Source: Paenibacillus gyeongsangnamensis (GTDB taxonomy: Bacteria; Bacillota; Bacilli; Paenibacillales; NBRC-103111). Taken from it: a stretch of 64,000 bases of DNA. The stretch is from the NCBI RefSeq assembly GCF_027533625.1, contig NZ_JAQAGZ010000004.1, positions 62,001-126,000 of the forward strand. Reading direction: 5' to 3'. How positions within the stretch are numbered: position 1 is the first letter of the stretch; each line of letters starts with the position of its first letter. The notes under the pieces are model-generated. The model had not been told where the DNA came from, did not search any database, and was given only the letters and a program-made list of their open reading frames with translations. The position numbers and the translations under genes were made by a program. Of the stretch, positions 43,608-51,686 are shown piece by piece.

Positions 43608-44912
43608 TCACTTCCTTTCCTTCAGTCCCGCGGCAGGCAAAACGACGGTGAAGACCGCCCCTTTCCCGCCAGGCCCCGGTTCCACGGATATCGAGCCACC
43701 GAGCTCTCCGGCGATCTGCTCCACATAGGAAAGACCGATGCCGGTGGAAGGCTGTCCCGAGTTATCGTATTTCGTCGTAAAGCCCGGGTCAAAAATGACA
43801 TCCGCATACTTGGCGGCGATGCCGGGTCCGTCGTCCCTCGTTCGAAGCACGAGGCTTTCCCCGTCTTGCACGGCTTCAACGGTCACCGTGCCGGACTTCG
43901 GGATCGCTTCAATGGCATTCGCCACCAAGTTGTTCAGGATGGACAGCACGGCATACATCGGAACGGACACTTCCGTATCCGAAACGAATCGGAGCTGCAC
44001 TTCCTTGCCAATCGCCTCGGCATAATTGCGGTTCGCTTGAATCATAATGGCTCCCAGCTCGCTGATGCCCATATACTCCCCCAGCTTTTCATCCGAGATC
44101 AGCTTGGATAAGCCCGCCGCGATGCGCTGATTATCCTTCTTGATATCGTGCACCTGTCCGGCAATCCGCAGCATCCGGGAAGACCAGTCCGCCAGCTTCG
44201 GGTCGGCCGCCTCGTTCTTGAGCTCGCGGTACAGCTCGTAGCATGCCTCCGTAATGCGTTCCGCATTCCGGAGCGTTTTTCGTAGATGAACGGAATCCTG
44301 ATATAAGCTGCTGACGAGCATTAGCATTTGCTCATTGCGACGCCTTTGCTCCGTCTCCGCCCATTTGACCTGATACAGCAGAATCAGATTATAGAATCCA
44401 AGCACGAAAAAGCTTCGGATAACCGCGATGACCGCCACTTCCACCCAGTACGAGGAAGAGAAAAGAACGGCCCTCGGATCGGTTCGGAAGGATATTTCCG
44501 CAAAGCTTGCCCCGAGCTCCGCAAGTACGGCCAGACCGCCGATCAGCAGCGGTTTGTCATGCATATGAGGGATCCGTAGAACCGAGAACAATATGGCGTA
44601 GACGAAGTAATACATAAATGCCGGGCCATGGTGCGACAGCGCCGAGGACCAATCGACGCCGGCCGAGAAGCTTGTTTCAAGACCAGCCCGATACAAGGTC
44701 ACGCACAAGCCTGTGGCGAGACCCGACCCGATGGGATGGATCTTGTCCAGCAGCAGCAGGAAGAAGAAAAATACCGGCGTCCCGAGACTCATGCGGAAAT
44801 CGACCGGGAACGGGTAAAATTTCACCTCTCCCGCCAAAGGGACCGCTACAAGCATGAAACTAAACAGCAAGGCATTGGTCCGCATGGACAGGAAAGCGGG
44901 TAAGCGCTTCAT
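43608..44912 (-). CDS. GlnK-like membrane sensor histidine kinase
   Basis: 434 aa from ATG 44912 after AAAGGAACC; the frame extends to 45035 without a site. Six or so N-terminal helices make a 5TM/YcbA-like sensor (LLFSFMLVAVPLAGEVKFYPFPVDFRMSLGTPVF and following). A coiled coil leads to the kinase part: the phosphoacceptor is probably His in GQVHDIKKDNQRIAAGL, and the ATPase core has NNLVANAIEAIP (N box), RDDGPGIA (G1) and STGIGLSYVEQIAGELGGSI (G2). It precedes the regulator by 4 bp. Confidence 0.88.
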   Translation of the reverse strand: MKRLPAFLSMRTNALLFSFMLVAVPLAGEVKFYPFPVDFRMSLGTPVFFFFLLLLDKIHPIGSGLATGLCVTLYRAGLETSFSAGVDWSSALSHHGPAFMYYFVYAILFSVLRIPHMHDKPLLIGGLAVLAELGASFAEISFRTDPRAVLFSSSYWVEVAVIAVIRSFFVLGFYNLILLYQVKWAETEQRRRNEQMLMLVSSLYQDSVHLRKTLRNAERITEACYELYRELKNEAADPKLADWSSRMLRIAGQVHDIKKDNQRIAAGLSKLISDEKLGEYMGISELGAIMIQANRNYAEAIGKEVQLRFVSDTEVSVPMYAVLSILNNLVANAIEAIPKSGTVTVEAVQDGESLVLRTRDDGPGIAAKYADVIFDPGFTTKYDNSGQPSTGIGLSYVEQIAGELGGSISVEPGPGGKGAVFTVVLPAAGLKERK

Positions 44913-45072
44913 ATCAGGTTCCTTTCCTGTAAGCTTCGCCACTCCAACGAGTTTACCACTCTTGATATCAATGAGCAATATTGAACAAAGGTCAATCACA
45001 GTGGCCCGGGCCTGGAGTAAGAATCCTTGCTTCACTTCCTCCGGTCAACCGCGTTCATCGGAAGCTGCGGCC

Positions 45073-45110
45073 AAAAAAGCCGCGGCCCGTTCAACCGGGA
45101 TTGCGGCTTC
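45073..45110 (-). terminator. Terminator of nikR
   Basis: On the minus strand GAAGCCGC...GCGGCTTTTTTGG, with inner CCCG/CGGG. It follows the nikR stop by three bases and has a T tract on that strand. Confidence 0.8.
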
Positions 45111-45113
45111 TTT

Positions 45114-45557
45114 CTAATGGTCATGCGGATGCTCGCTTCCATGCTCATCGACGTAAGTCACGGATAGTTCCGCGTACAGTACGCCCTTCTGCACCTGGAT
45201 TTTCTGATGAAGCTCTCTTAACCGGCTCAGAATGCCTCGAACGACAATGATTTCCAGACATTGATCATGATTGAGATGGACGTGCATCGTCGAGTTGATA
45301 TGATGATGATAATTATGCTGAAGCTCCATTAAGGTTAAGGGCAAATCGCTGACATGATGGTCGTACACCATAACGATGGTACCCGCCACCGTTTGCTCGG
45401 ATTTGAGCCGGCCGGGATCCAGCATCGCCTTGCGGACCAAATCGCGTATGGCCTCGGACCGGTTCGTATAGCCTTGATCGGCGATATACTGATCGAACTG
45501 CTTGACCAGCTCCTCCGGCATCGAGACGCCGAATCGGGATAATGTGTCTTTGTCCAA
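45114..45557 (-). CDS. nikR: Nickel-responsive transcriptional regulator
   Basis: 147 aa from a TTG at 45557, with GAGGTGA upstream; the frame extends to 45623 without a site. A ribbon-helix-helix N-terminus (SRFGVSMPEELVKQFDQYIADQGYTNRSEAIRDLVRKAML) is followed by an ACT-like metal domain. The NikR ligands are recognisable in HVHLNHDQCLEI (two His and Cys), and a further His lies upstream in the His-rich stretch. It represses nickel uptake genes when nickel is sufficient. Divergent from the nickel permease gene, with a dyad operator between them. Confidence 0.92.
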   Translation of the reverse strand: MDKDTLSRFGVSMPEELVKQFDQYIADQGYTNRSEAIRDLVRKAMLDPGRLKSEQTVAGTIVMVYDHHVSDLPLTLMELQHNYHHHINSTMHVHLNHDQCLEIIVVRGILSRLRELHQKIQVQKGVLYAELSVTYVDEHGSEHPHDH

Positions 45558-45635
45558 ACCTGTCACCTCGGGGAAGGAATGCCTGTTTGACCCCATTGTA
45601 GCACAGGCGGTTAAAGGATGCATCCGGGCAAAAAT

Positions 45636-45665
45636 CGTGTTACGTATTTACTAATGAATAACACG
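45636..45665. promoter_or_regulatory. NikR-type operator with N16 spacing
   Basis: CGTGTTA (45636-45642), 16 bp, TAACACG (45659-45665). The half sites are perfect inverted copies, and the spacing equals the 16 bp between half sites of the E. coli NikR operator. It overlaps a promoter-like TTTACT-17-TATCAT (45647-45675) for the permease gene. Confidence 0.7.
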
Positions 45666-45735
45666 ATGGTATCATAAAATGGACACACGGAACGGTTCAA
45701 TTTGGTTCGGTTCGGTTCAAGGAGGAAGAGTCGTC

Positions 45736-46758
45736 ATGTGGAAGGAATTATGGAACACCAGATCATCCTGGATCGGCTATGCAGGCTTCGTTATCGTATT
45801 GCATGTCGCAGGTTTAGCGGGATTGATCATGGCCGCCCCGGGCAATCCGGCGTTCTGGGGACTCGGCATCCTGGCTTATTCGCTGGGGCTGAGACACGCT
45901 TTCGATGTCGATCATATTGCGGCCATCGACAACACGGTGCGCAAGTTGGTCCAGCAGAAGCGGAATCCGCTGGGCGTAGGCTTTTATTTCTCTCTGGGTC
46001 ACTCTTCGGTCGTGTTCCTGATGGTGCTCGCGGTCGCGCTTTCCGTTCAATGGGTTCAGAACAAGATGCCTCAGCTCCAGGAAATCGGCGGTGTGATCGG
46101 AGCTACCGTATCCGGCAGTTTTCTTGTCATCATCGGGATCATCAATTTGATGGTGCTGATCCAATTGTACCAGCTTTTCCGCAAGCTGAAGTCCGGAGCC
46201 TTCCATAGCGACGAGCTCGAGACGCTTCTGAATTCGAGAGGCTTGATCGCCCGCATGATATCGCCGCTGCTCAAGTTCATCAGCCGAAGCTGGCATGTAT
46301 ATCCGCTAGGCTTCTTGTTCGGCCTCGGCTTCGATACGGCAACCGAAGTCGGGCTGCTCGCGATTTCGGCCGGCGCGGCCAAGAACTCGATCTCCGTCTT
46401 CGGCATCCTGTCCCTTCCGCTTCTGTTCGCCGCCGGCATGAGCCTGATGGACACGGCCGACGGCATGTTCATGACGAAGGCGTACCGTTGGGCCTTCTCC
46501 ACCCCGCTGCGCAAAATTTATTACAACGTCACCGTCACGGCTATATCGGTCGTTGCGGCGCTGCTCATCGGAGTTGTGGAGCTGCTCCAGGTGCTGAGCG
46601 AGCGGTTGCAGCTGCAGAACGGATTTTTCCAATGGGTTCAACACTTGGATTTCGGAAGCCTCGGGTTTGCGCTTGTCGGATTATTCCTGGCGGCCTGGAT
46701 TATATCGGTGACGGTTTGGAAGGTATGGAAGGTGGAAGAGCGCTACAATGTGATGTAA
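45736..46758 (+). CDS. Nickel/cobalt permease, NiCoT family
   Basis: 340 aa from ATG 45736, directly after AAGGAGGAAGAG; the frame is open to 45679. The metal-binding helix-2 motif RHAFDVDHIAAIDN (His54, Asp59, His60) defines the NiCoT family. The second signature LGHSSVVFLM and third GFDTATEVGLL follow, with eight predicted helices. It is a high-affinity Ni2+ or Co2+ importer; adjacency to nikR favours nickel. Tandem GGTTC repeats occur just upstream at 45692-45720. Confidence 0.93.
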   Translation: MWKELWNTRSSWIGYAGFVIVLHVAGLAGLIMAAPGNPAFWGLGILAYSLGLRHAFDVDHIAAIDNTVRKLVQQKRNPLGVGFYFSLGHSSVVFLMVLAVALSVQWVQNKMPQLQEIGGVIGATVSGSFLVIIGIINLMVLIQLYQLFRKLKSGAFHSDELETLLNSRGLIARMISPLLKFISRSWHVYPLGFLFGLGFDTATEVGLLAISAGAAKNSISVFGILSLPLLFAAGMSLMDTADGMFMTKAYRWAFSTPLRKIYYNVTVTAISVVAALLIGVVELLQVLSERLQLQNGFFQWVQHLDFGSLGFALVGLFLAAWIISVTVWKVWKVEERYNVM

Positions 46759-46804
46759 TGCGGAAGCCATACGCCGAGCCGCATAGGAAGCCTTATTCAA
46801 AGTG

Positions 46805-46846
46805 GAAAGCCCCGCAAGGACGCGTTTATCGTCCTGCGGGGCTTTC
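46805..46846. terminator. Bidirectional terminator
   Basis: GAAAGCCCCGCA.AGGACG pairs with CGTCCT.GCGGGGCTTTC with one bulge, loop CGTTTAT. It serves the nickel permease (plus) and dps (minus). Confidence 0.85.
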
Positions 46847-46852
46847 TTTTGT

Positions 46853-47308
46853 TCACTTGCCAAGGAAAGCGTTCAGCATCCATACATGCTTCTCCAGACC
46901 CGCATGAATGCCGAGCAGCAAATCCCCCGTCGTCTCATCCTGCGCTGCCGCAGCCGCCTGCATCCCGGCCTTAAGCTCGGCGGTCAGCCGTACGAAATCG
47001 CTCACGATCGTCCCGACCATTTGTTGAGCCGATTCGCCGCCGCTTGCATCACTTACGGAGGCTTCTTCGAGGACGCCGCTCAGGGTAGCCACCGGCTTAC
47101 CTCCCAGCGCCAGCAGTCGTTCCGCCAGCGCATCCACGTGGAGCGACGCCTCGGTGTAGAGCTCTTCGAACTTCATATGAAGCGTGAAGAACGGCTCGCC
47201 CTTCACATACCAATGATAATGATGCAGCTTCATATACAGGACGGACCAATTGGCAATTTGGCGATTTAAAATGTCGTGCAGTGAAGTCTTCATTGTCGAT
47301 GCATTCAT
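46853..47308 (-). CDS. dps: Dps-family mini-ferritin
   Basis: 151 aa. The ferroxidase-site helix NRQIANWSVLYMKLHHYHWYVKGEPFFTLHMKFEELY and SLHVDALAERLLALGG match Dps proteins. It stores iron and shields DNA from peroxide. It starts 34 bp after the catalase stop on the same strand and may share its transcript, which would join two peroxide-defence proteins. ATG after GGAGGAGATCGAGA. Confidence 0.92.
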   Translation of the reverse strand: MNASTMKTSLHDILNRQIANWSVLYMKLHHYHWYVKGEPFFTLHMKFEELYTEASLHVDALAERLLALGGKPVATLSGVLEEASVSDASGGESAQQMVGTIVSDFVRLTAELKAGMQAAAAAQDETTGDLLLGIHAGLEKHVWMLNAFLGK

Positions 47309-47342
47309 TCTCGATCTCCTCCTTAGTTACGCTATGATTTGA

Positions 47343-48800
47343 TTATTCGGATGCAGGCACATATGCCCTTATATCAATACCAAGTCCTGCTGCGACTCTT
47401 GAGCCGTATTCCGCGTCGGCGCGGAAGAAATTGCATACGGCACGGAGCTGAATCCGCTCGTTCGTTTGGGACAGGTCCCGGACCAAATTGCGAATCAAAT
47501 GATCCTTCTCTTCGCCTGTGTAAGTGCGGTACCGCTCGCCGGCTTGCGTGAAATCATCGGTCTTCTCGGGGGCGTGACGTCCGGCCGATCCCGTCAGCTC
47601 ATCGCTTGATTCCCGGTATTCAGGCGCTTCCTTCCCGCTCTCCGTTTGGCTGTTCGGCTCGTAATTGACCGGCGACGGGTCCTGCTTCATAGCCATGGCG
47701 CCGTCCCGCTGATGATTTCGTACCGGAGCGTATGGGCAGTTGATCGGAAGCTGCAAATAGTTCGCTCCGAGCCGGTAACGCTGCGTATCCGGATAAGAGA
47801 ACAGCCGGCCCTGCAGCAGCTTGTCTTCGGAAGGCTCGATCCCGGGCACCAAGGAGCTTGGCGAGAACGCGGATTGCTCGACCTCAGCGAAGAAATTATC
47901 CGGATTGCGGTTCAGGATCATCGTGCCGACAAGCATCAGCGGATAACGGTCCTCCGGCCAGAGCTTGGTCGCATCGAGCGGATCGAAGCTCAACCGGTCC
48001 AGGTCACCGAGCGGCAGCATTTGAACGTACAGCTCCCACTGCGGGAACTTGCCTTTCCGGATATGCTCATGAAGATCCTTGGTTGCGTGATTGAAATCGA
48101 CTCCCTGAACCGCGGCGACTTCCTCAGCCGAGAAGTTGACAACACCTTGAAGCGACTTCCAATGATATTTCACGTAGGTGACCTGGCCCTCGGCATTGAC
48201 CCACTTGAAGGCGTGAACGCTGAAGCCGTCCATTTGACGGTAATTCGCCGGGGTCCCGTTGTCCGAGAACAGCCAGGTAAGCATATGCATCGATTCCGGC
48301 GACAGCGTCATGAAATCCCAGTAACGGGAAGGCTCCTGTATGTTCGTATCCGGCGCCGGCTTCAAGGAATGCACCATATCGGGGAATTTGATCGCATCGC
48401 GGATAAAGAAGACGGGCAGATGGTTGCCGACGATGTCGTAATTGCCTTCCTGCGTATAAAATTTCACCGCAAAGCCGCGCGGATCGCGGGCCGTCTCCGG
48501 CGAGCCGGCTCCATGGATCACCGTCGAGAAGCGAACGAAGACAGGCGTTTCAAGACCGGGCTCCTGCAGAAAATGCGCCCGGGTGTAGTCCTTCATGCTG
48601 GCCTCTGTCCGGAAGACGCCGTGTACGCCTGCGCCGCGGGCATGAACGACCCTCTCCGGAATGCGTTCGCGGTCGAAGTGAGCCAGCTTCTCCAGCAGAT
48701 GATAGTCCTCGAGCAGCGTCGGGCCGCGGCTCCCCGCCGTTCGCGAATGTTGGTTGTCTGCTACGGGAGCGCCCTGGTTCGTCGTTAAATGTTCATTCAT
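47343..48800 (-). CDS. katA: Monofunctional heme catalase
   Basis: 485 aa, a clade-3-sized catalase. Catalytic His53 lies in ERVVHARGAGVHG, Asn in YDIVGNHLPVFFIRDAIKFPD, and the proximal heme Tyr in RLFSYPDTQRYRLG. It breaks down hydrogen peroxide in the cytoplasm. ATG 48800 with AGGAG 11 bases upstream. A -10-like TATATT (minus strand, 48839-48834) lies upstream, in AT-rich DNA with a loosely palindromic stretch that only poorly fits a PerR box. Confidence 0.95.
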   Translation of the reverse strand: MNEHLTTNQGAPVADNQHSRTAGSRGPTLLEDYHLLEKLAHFDRERIPERVVHARGAGVHGVFRTEASMKDYTRAHFLQEPGLETPVFVRFSTVIHGAGSPETARDPRGFAVKFYTQEGNYDIVGNHLPVFFIRDAIKFPDMVHSLKPAPDTNIQEPSRYWDFMTLSPESMHMLTWLFSDNGTPANYRQMDGFSVHAFKWVNAEGQVTYVKYHWKSLQGVVNFSAEEVAAVQGVDFNHATKDLHEHIRKGKFPQWELYVQMLPLGDLDRLSFDPLDATKLWPEDRYPLMLVGTMILNRNPDNFFAEVEQSAFSPSSLVPGIEPSEDKLLQGRLFSYPDTQRYRLGANYLQLPINCPYAPVRNHQRDGAMAMKQDPSPVNYEPNSQTESGKEAPEYRESSDELTGSAGRHAPEKTDDFTQAGERYRTYTGEEKDHLIRNLVRDLSQTNERIQLRAVCNFFRADAEYGSRVAAGLGIDIRAYVPASE

Positions 48801-48839
48801 GGCGTGATCAACTCCTGATTTAGTTTTAGACTTAATATA

Positions 48840-49013
48840 ATTTATGAATTGATCTTACCATACCGTTTCTTACCTCTACATGAAGGTTGCATGAGGGTTA
48901 AATGAAGATCCCATGAAGATTGGAGTCGGCATCCAACGGAGCCATCCATGAATAAGAAGCCCCATCTATTGGGAACATAAAGTCTAAAATTGTCCAGCTT
49001 GGAGAAGATGCGC
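48840..49013. other. Intergenic region between katA and the ger remnant
   Basis: Apart from the katA promoter region and a GGAG site at 49000-49004 that serves the remnant's first ATG, nothing was recognised. Confidence 0.4.
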
Positions 49014-49473
49014 ATGAAATGGTTCACGAAGCAGCGGGAGAACCCGTCACAACCGATCCCGCCTGCTCCGAACAGCGGGACCTGCCCGTCGGCGGAGACG
49101 TCCGCCGATCGGTTCGGCTGGTTTCAGTGGGCAGCCCCAGCGGTTGGAGGACCTCCTCTGTTATGACGTGCGACCCGTTTATCGTATCCATTTGGGCGAC
49201 CAGCATGTTCATTAAAGCCTGCGTTCTGCTTTATACGGTCGTTCTGATCGCCCACCAGGCTCCTGAAGCTGAAAGATCACAAGCCGCTTACGTTCTCCCC
49301 CGATGATGATACAACTGGCATTGTCCTTGCATCTATCGGATAGCACTAGCGATCTGCACAAATTCATTCAAGCCACATGGCCTACATTCGATCTTTTCGT
49401 CGAGGCGCTGCCTGCGGTTTACATGCTCTCCAACGGGATAAAGCATAAGCATGCCCGCACCTCTAAGCTATAA
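49014..49473 (+). pseudogene. Collapsed germinant-receptor (gerA-type) operon remnant
   Basis: An ATG at 49014 with GGAG upstream begins MKWFTKQRENPSQPIPPAP, like the polar N-terminus of a GerAA-type subunit, and stops at 49164. A second frame then reads CDPFIVSIWATSMFIKACVL and LYTVVLIAHQA, typical of helix 8 of GerAB-type permeases. A shift of frame gives LLKLKDHKPLTFSP, and a third piece from 49303 gives MMIQLALSLHLSD and HKFIQATWPTFDLFVEALPA, the GerAB C-terminal helix region, ending at TAA 49471. So the start of A is joined to the end of B with most of the operon deleted and several frameshifts. Confidence 0.6.
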
Positions 49474-49748
49474 AGCCAAGGTGCTCCTATGATGTATTTA
49501 CGGACCCGCACGTGCTTTTCCAACGAAACGACGTTATACTTTCCTCCAGCTCGACGGAAGCGCCTCCCCCGGTATTTGAAAATAAAGTGACAATACTGGA
49601 CTGATTCGTTCACAGCGATAAGGGGTGCCAAAACACGTCTCGTCCTTACCATGAAATGTTGCCACAGGTTGGCGCCCAAATCAGCAAGTCGCGCCGCAGC
49701 TTTCGCTTTGAACTCACTCGGTACGAGGGTCTACCCGATAAAAGAAAC
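49474..49748. other. Non-coding stretch after the ger remnant
   Basis: Short frames only. Fragments such as DVFTDPHVLFQRNDVIL may be further decayed coding sequence but match nothing recognised. Confidence 0.35.
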
Positions 49749-49782
49749 GGGCACCGTTATGGTTAGCGGTGCCTGTTTTTTT
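49749..49782 (+). terminator. Intrinsic terminator, probably of the former ger operon
   Basis: GGCACCG, loop of 10, CGGTGCC, then a T tract (GTTTTTTTC). It points rightward and has outlived the genes it served; the neighbour on the right is leftward. Confidence 0.75.
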
Positions 49783-49837
49783 CAGAATTCAAGTTTTCGC
49801 TTTCGATACAATTCTCGTGTAAGCATTTCAAAGTTCA

Positions 49838-50731
49838 TTAACCTTTAACAGAACCGATCGCAACGCCGCCCATAATTTTTTTGGAGAAAATTGAAAATAC
49901 GATGATGATTGGAACAACAGACAGAGTAACGCCCAAATAAAGAAGCCCGTAATCCGTGCCATAATAACTCTGAACTAGAGATACTATTACTGGCAGCGGA
50001 AATTTGTCTTCGGAAAATAACAGAACTAATGGGCCCATAAAATTGTTCCATGAACCGATGAAAGAGAATATTCCCAATGCCGATAGGGCTGGCAAAAGCA
50101 TTGGCAGTATAATCCTATTGTACATCCTAAATTCACCTGCGCCGTCCATTCGCCCCGATTCCAAAATTTCGTTTGGTATACTACTGTCGATAAATTGCTT
50201 AAGGAAAAAAACAGTAAACGCACTTGAAGCCGCAGGCAATATGATAGCAGCATACGAATCCAATAAACCTAAGGTATTCATCCAACGATAGCTTCCGATT
50301 AAGGATAATTGACCAGGAACCATCATTGTGGCTAGAAGAAAAGTAAATATTTTCTTGTTACCTTTGAAATTAAATTTTGAAAAGCCATAGCCTGTTAATG
50401 CACCGAAATACAAGTTCAAGAAAGTAGAGGAAACCGAGATAATTATACTGTTTATGAAGCCTCGCCCAATATTGACGTTCTTCATCATTCTTACAAAATT
50501 ATCGATCAAAGAAGTGCCTGGCAAATAGATAAATTTTGCTGCGATTTCATCATTACTATGAGTGGAGTAAATTAACATCAAGTAAAAAGGGATTATGCAT
50601 AAAAGAGCTAATGATATTAAAAAAAAATAAATCAAAAAATGGCTAAACAAATGCTTAGAATTATGTTTTTGATATTGTAATGCAATTTTCAGTTTGCTTT
50701 CTTTTACAGAAGCGTACATACCTCTTTTCAC
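49838..50731 (-). CDS. Sugar ABC transporter permease, MalG type
   Basis: 297 aa with six predicted helices. The EAA loop PNEILESGRMDGAGEFRMYNRIILPMLLPAL is clear, and the C-terminus SKKIMGGVAIGSVKG is typical. The start overlaps the MalF-type gene by four bases. The gene, like the rest of the operon, is AT-rich compared with the flanking DNA. No ATPase gene is present, so a shared ATPase is expected. Confidence 0.92.
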   Translation of the reverse strand: MKRGMYASVKESKLKIALQYQKHNSKHLFSHFLIYFFLISLALLCIIPFYLMLIYSTHSNDEIAAKFIYLPGTSLIDNFVRMMKNVNIGRGFINSIIISVSSTFLNLYFGALTGYGFSKFNFKGNKKIFTFLLATMMVPGQLSLIGSYRWMNTLGLLDSYAAIILPAASSAFTVFFLKQFIDSSIPNEILESGRMDGAGEFRMYNRIILPMLLPALSALGIFSFIGSWNNFMGPLVLLFSEDKFPLPVIVSLVQSYYGTDYGLLYLGVTLSVVPIIIVFSIFSKKIMGGVAIGSVKG

Positions 50732-51627
50732 CTCGAATCTTCTTTAATTTTTCCATTTGTAAGACGGAATGAAATGATGGAAAGGATGATAATGATTATA
50801 AACAAGCAGAATGCTATTGATGCCCCATAACCGAATTTATTTTGTTTGAAAGCGGTAACATATAAATACATTACACTGGTTAGCGTAGCATTGTCGGGTC
50901 CACCGGCACCATTAGTTAGCGTATAAGGCTGGTCAAAGATTTGAACCCCTCCAATGAGGGAAGTAATGATTTGGAATATAATAATCGGTTTAAGCAAAGG
51001 AATGGTGATTCTAAAGAAGATTTGTGTCTTATTTGCACCATCAATCTGAGCCGCTTCGGAATAGTCGGAAGAAACTCCCTGCAGCCCGGCAATATAAAGA
51101 AGCATGGAATAACCAAAATATTGGAAAAATAAAATGATTGAAATTAAAAATCTCATAAAAACCGGGTTGTTCTTCCAGTCTACCGGATCTTTTATAAGGC
51201 CGAAGCTCGTAAGCATGTGGTTTACGCTTCCCGATTGCCAATCAAACATCAGACTGACCAATAGACCTATTGAAGCTGCTGTAACGATATTTGGAAAGAA
51301 AAAGATACCCCGAAAAAAATCTTTCCCTTTAAGGAATTTCTCATTTAATATAACCGCCAAAACTAGGCTAACCGTCAACTGCGGAATCACGGATGGAATC
51401 CAAATCATAAAGGTATTGAATAAGGATTGGTAAAATACAGAATCCATTAATGCACGTGTATAATTAGCAGTACCAATAAATTCAGGGGGATTCATGCCGT
51501 CACTATTTGTAAAGCTTAAATAAAAAGAGTAAAGGATTGGATAAATGTGAAACATCAGAAAGAGAATTAAGAATGGAGCAATAAATAAATATCCATAATT
51601 GTCTTTTCGAATTGGATTAGAAAACAT
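50728..51627 (-). CDS. Sugar ABC transporter permease, MalF type
   Basis: 299 aa from ATG 51627 after AAAGGTGGTG; the frame is open to 51678 across a hairpin. Six predicted helices begin with YGYLFIAPFLILFLMFHIYPILY. The EAA loop reads SEAAQIDGANKTQIFFRITIPLLKPI. Together with the MalG-type partner it forms the importer channel for the upstream-encoded binding protein. Confidence 0.92.
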   Translation of the reverse strand: MFSNPIRKDNYGYLFIAPFLILFLMFHIYPILYSFYLSFTNSDGMNPPEFIGTANYTRALMDSVFYQSLFNTFMIWIPSVIPQLTVSLVLAVILNEKFLKGKDFFRGIFFFPNIVTAASIGLLVSLMFDWQSGSVNHMLTSFGLIKDPVDWKNNPVFMRFLISIILFFQYFGYSMLLYIAGLQGVSSDYSEAAQIDGANKTQIFFRITIPLLKPIIIFQIITSLIGGVQIFDQPYTLTNGAGGPDNATLTSVMYLYVTAFKQNKFGYGASIAFCLFIIIIILSIISFRLTNGKIKEDSR

Positions 51628-51648
51628 AATCAGCACACCACCTTTAAA

Positions 51649-51676
51649 GGCAGACCCGGTTTTACCCGGGTCTGCC
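51649..51676 (-). terminator. Intercistronic stem-loop between binding protein and permease genes
   Basis: A perfect 11-bp stem GGCAGACCCGG/CCGGGTCTGCC with a 6-base loop, 10 bp after the binding protein stop. Weak T tract on the minus strand. Such hairpins protect or partly end the first message so the binding protein is made in excess. Confidence 0.75.
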
Positions 51677-51686
51677 AAAATAAATT

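Noticed and set aside
48820..48860. PerR box upstream of katA
   Set aside because: The AT-rich stretch has only a partial match to the 7-1-7 consensus, so it is not listed as a site.
49651..49848. A 65-codon ORF after the ger remnant
   Set aside because: It runs through an intrinsic terminator and into the opposite-strand permease end, and has no recognisable domain.
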